Assembly: GCA_017462425.1 (NCBI GenBank)
Contig: JAFTRD010000048.1
Location: 1-8,430, forward strand
From: Clostridia bacterium
GTDB lineage: Bacteria; Bacillota_A; Clostridia; Christensenellales; Borkfalkiaceae
Length of the DNA: 8,430 bases
Direction: 5' to 3'
Below the pieces are notes generated by a model that worked only from the letters and a program-made list of their open reading frames with translations, ran no database searches and was not told where the DNA came from. Below, in pieces: positions 5,821 through 8,430 of the stretch. A program made the translations under genes and the position numbers. The number at the start of each line of letters is the position of its first letter. The stretch's first letter is position 1.

Positions 5821-8421
5821 TTACTTTTTATCGATGAACAAGCCGTTTGCGTTTACGTCTACCCTTAAAGTATCCCCTGCGCCGCAATTTCCCCGTAAGA
5901 TATAACGGGCAAGAAGATTTTCCACCGAGCTTTGCAAATACCGCTTTAAAGGTCTTGCGCCGTATACGGGATCGTACCCGTTTTCCGCAACGTACGCTTT
6001 TGCACGCTCGGTAACTTCTAAGTCGAGCTGTTTTTCCAAAAGCCGTTTTTTCAAGCCTTGTAACAACAGTTCCACGATTCCGCCGATATCCTCTTCGGAG
6101 AGCGGTTTGTAGAACACGATTTCGTCCAGGCGGTTTAAAAATTCCGGACGGAAGGAGCGTTTCAAAAGCTCGTTTACCGCCGCTCTCGCCTCCGACGCAA
6201 TTTCGTGCGTATCCTCGTCGATACCCTCTAAAATATACTGCGAACCGAGGTTGGAGGTTAAAATGATGACGGTATTTTTAAAGTCTACCGTTCTGCCTTG
6301 GCTGTCGGTAATTCTCCCATCGTCTAAAACCTGCAATAAAATATTGAATACGTCGGGGTGCGCCTTTTCTATTTCGTCGAACAAAATAACCGAATAGGGC
6401 TTTCTTCTGACCGCCTCGGTGAGCTGTCCGCCCTCGTCGTAGCCCACGTAGCCGGGAGGCGCGCCGATTAAACGGGATACGCTGAATTTTTCCATGTATT
6501 CGGACATATCTATCCGCACCATATTCTTTTCATCGTCGAAAAGCGAGGCGGCAAGCGTTTTGGCAAGCTCGGTTTTACCCACGCCCGTAGGGCCTAAAAA
6601 CAGAAACGAGCCGATGGGACGGTTGGGATCGGCAATGCCCGCGCGGGAACGCAAAATCGCATCGGATACCTTTTGCACCGCCTCGTCCTGCCCTATGACC
6701 CGAGCGTGCAGAATTTCGGGAAGACGTAAGAGCTTTTCCCGCTCGCCCTCCATCAGTTTTGCCACGGGAATACCCGTCCAACGCCCGATAATACGGGCAA
6801 TCTCCTCCTCGGTAACCTTATCCCGAAGCAGACTGTTTTCACGCTCCTTGCTCTTAAAAGTCTTTTCTTCGTAGGCGGAAAGCTGTTTTTTCAGGTCCGG
6901 TAAAACGCCGTATTGAAGTTTGGCGGCGGTATCGTAATCGGCGTTACATATTGCCGCTTCCAGTTCCGCATTCGCCTTTTCAACCTCTTCACGAAGACGC
7001 TGACCCTTGCCGATATCGTCCTTCTCTTCCAGCCATTTCGCCTGCATTTGCGAATACTCTTCACGCAAAGAAGCAAGCTCCTTTTGCAGTTCTTTCAAAC
7101 GGGAAAGGGTGAGCTGGTCGGTTTCTTTTCGTAAGGCGTTTTCCTCTATTTCCAGCTGCATGATTTTACGGGAAATTTCGTCCATCTCCGCCGGCATGGA
7201 CTGCATCTCCGTCTTAATGAGCGCACACGCCTCGTCCACGAGGTCAATCGCCTTATCGGGTAAAAATCTATCCGTAATATAACGGTTGGAAAGCGTTGCC
7301 GCTGCGATTAAAGCGTTGTCCTGAATTTTAACGCCGTGGAACACCTCGTAGCGTTCCTTCAAGCCTCTTAAAATGGAAATGGTATCCTCCACCGTGGGTT
7401 CGCTAACCAGTACGGGTTGGAATCTACGCTCCAAGGCAGGGTCTTTTTCGATATATTTTCTGTATTCGTCCAACGTGGTAGCGCCGATGCAGTGCAATTC
7501 CCCCCTTGCCAAAAGCGGTTTTAAAAGATTGCCTGCGTCCATAGCGCCGTCCGATTTCCCTGCGCCAACGATGGTGTGCAACTCGTCGATGAATAAAATG
7601 ATGCCGCCCTCACTCTTTTTTACCTCGTTTAAGACGGCTTTTAAGCGTTCTTCAAACTCACCACGGAATTTAGCGCCGGCAATGAGCGCACCCATATCCA
7701 AGGAGAACACTTTTCTGTCTTTGATGGAATCGGGAACGTCACCCTGCATAATACGGATTGCCAAGCCCTCGGCGATTGCCGTTTTACCCACGCCCGCCTC
7801 GCCGATGAGAACGGGGTTGTTTTTTGTTTTACGGGAGAGAATACGAATGACGTTGCGAATTTCCTCATCCCGACCGATCACGGGGTCTATTTTGTGCTGA
7901 CGGGCACGCTCTACCAGATCGGAGCCGTATTTGTTTAATACGTCGTAGGTGTCTTCGGGGGAATCCGAATTGACACGCGCAGCCCCTCGTACCTGCGCCA
8001 AAGCCTGTAAAAAAGCGTTTTTTTCAACACGGAATTGTTGAAAAAGCTCCTTTGTTGCCTTATCCGCCGTATCCAGAAGCCCGATAAATAGGTGTTCTAC
8101 GGAGAGATATGCGTCCTTCATGGCGCTCATTTGTTTTTCGGCGGCTTCCACCCCTTTGGCTAACTCGGGCGAGAGATAAATTTGCCCGTTGCCGCCGCTT
8201 ACTTTGGGAATCGCCCGTAGTTTCTGCTCCGTTTGCGCTAAAAGAGCGGACGGATCTACGCCCATACGGGAGAGAAGTTTGGGGATAAGCCCTTCTTCTT
8301 CCGAGAGCAAGGAACGTAAAAGATGCAACTGCTCCAAGCGCTGGTTGCCGTTTTCTTCGGCAAGCCGGCTTGCCGATTGCATTGCCGATAATGCCTTTTT
8401 CGTGAATTTTTCTGCATTCAT
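5821..8421 (-). CDS. clpB: ATP-dependent disaggregase ClpB
   Basis: This 866-residue Hsp100 chaperone forms hexamers that thread aggregated proteins through a central pore, working with the DnaK system. Domains in order are two N-terminal Clp repeats (about 1-145), AAA+ module 1, a coiled-coil middle domain (about 400-530), and AAA+ module 2. Module 1 has Walker A GEAGVGKT (207-214), Walker B IILFIDE (274-280), pore loop KFRG (251-254) and the ERRF arginine-finger region (331-334). Module 2 has Walker A GPTGVGKT (610-617), pore loop GYVG (657-660), Walker B VILFDE (678-683) and sensor-2 GARPLKR (821-827). The full-length middle domain and the lack of an IGF/IGL loop after module 2 Walker B favour ClpB over ClpA/ClpC. 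The module 1 pore aromatic is Phe252, where E. coli has Tyr. The start matches the family N-terminus. Only 9 bases upstream are visible, so its Shine-Dalgarno, promoter and any CIRCE or CtsR site are outside the window. Confidence 0.98.
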   Translation of the reverse strand: MNAEKFTKKALSAMQSASRLAEENGNQRLEQLHLLRSLLSEEEGLIPKLLSRMGVDPSALLAQTEQKLRAIPKVSGGNGQIYLSPELAKGVEAAEKQMSAMKDAYLSVEHLFIGLLDTADKATKELFQQFRVEKNAFLQALAQVRGAARVNSDSPEDTYDVLNKYGSDLVERARQHKIDPVIGRDEEIRNVIRILSRKTKNNPVLIGEAGVGKTAIAEGLAIRIMQGDVPDSIKDRKVFSLDMGALIAGAKFRGEFEERLKAVLNEVKKSEGGIILFIDELHTIVGAGKSDGAMDAGNLLKPLLARGELHCIGATTLDEYRKYIEKDPALERRFQPVLVSEPTVEDTISILRGLKERYEVFHGVKIQDNALIAAATLSNRYITDRFLPDKAIDLVDEACALIKTEMQSMPAEMDEISRKIMQLEIEENALRKETDQLTLSRLKELQKELASLREEYSQMQAKWLEEKDDIGKGQRLREEVEKANAELEAAICNADYDTAAKLQYGVLPDLKKQLSAYEEKTFKSKERENSLLRDKVTEEEIARIIGRWTGIPVAKLMEGEREKLLRLPEILHARVIGQDEAVQKVSDAILRSRAGIADPNRPIGSFLFLGPTGVGKTELAKTLAASLFDDEKNMVRIDMSEYMEKFSVSRLIGAPPGYVGYDEGGQLTEAVRRKPYSVILFDEIEKAHPDVFNILLQVLDDGRITDSQGRTVDFKNTVIILTSNLGSQYILEGIDEDTHEIASEARAAVNELLKRSFRPEFLNRLDEIVFYKPLSEEDIGGIVELLLQGLKKRLLEKQLDLEVTERAKAYVAENGYDPVYGARPLKRYLQSSVENLLARYILRGNCGAGDTLRVDVNANGLFIDKK

Positions 8422-8430
8422 GGTATCACT

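Noticed and set aside
7373..7900. Plus-strand open frame (175 codons) opposite clpB
   Set aside because: It mirrors the conserved first AAA+ module of clpB and has no independent coding evidence.
5821..8421. Possibility that the Hsp100 gene is clpC or clpA
   Set aside because: The long coiled-coil middle domain, 866-residue length and absence of an IGF/IGL ClpP-binding loop indicate ClpB.

Overview
The window looks like a chromosomal housekeeping segment of a Clostridia-type Firmicute, perhaps an uncultured gut lineage. The evidence is a type III glutamine synthetase (GlnN), a UgtP/MGDG-synthase-like glycosyltransferase paired with a PlsY-like membrane protein, an rpe-thiN gene pair, strong consensus sigma-A promoters, A/T-rich spacers and AGGAG/AGAGG-type ribosome binding sites. 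This placement rests on gene content and signals only; no rRNA or tRNA is present.

Layout from left to right. Positions 1-1571 carry a leftward unit: a sigma-A promoter (1542-1571), rpe (ribulose-phosphate 3-epimerase), thiN (thiamine pyrophosphokinase, 4-nt overlap with rpe) and the first 75 codons of an M19-type dipeptidase that leaves the window at base 1. The dipeptidase is read from a TTG start whose Shine-Dalgarno overlaps the thiN stop. A terminator-like hairpin lies inside its coding sequence. A divergent promoter (1633-1661) drives a rightward two-gene lipid unit: a GT28/MGDG-synthase-type glycosyltransferase (1734-2849) and, 2 nt later, a divergent PlsY-family integral membrane protein with a Glu/Gln-rich tail (2852-3517). 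A perfect 19-bp palindrome sits in the 5' leader of this unit. A bidirectional terminator (3529-3571) separates it from the convergent glnN (3602-5686, leftward), which has its own near-perfect promoter. Another terminator (5774-5813) ends clpB (5821-8421, leftward), whose promoter lies beyond the right edge.

Functionally the window holds four independent transcription units: pentose phosphate/thiamine cofactor/dipeptide metabolism, membrane glycolipid or phospholipid synthesis, ammonia assimilation, and protein disaggregation. I found no mobile element, CRISPR array, RNA gene or phage remnant. Nothing here clearly amounts to a new system. The items most worth a second look are the glycosyltransferase/PlsY-like pair with its altered active-site motifs, the leader palindrome, and the intragenic terminator-like hairpin.
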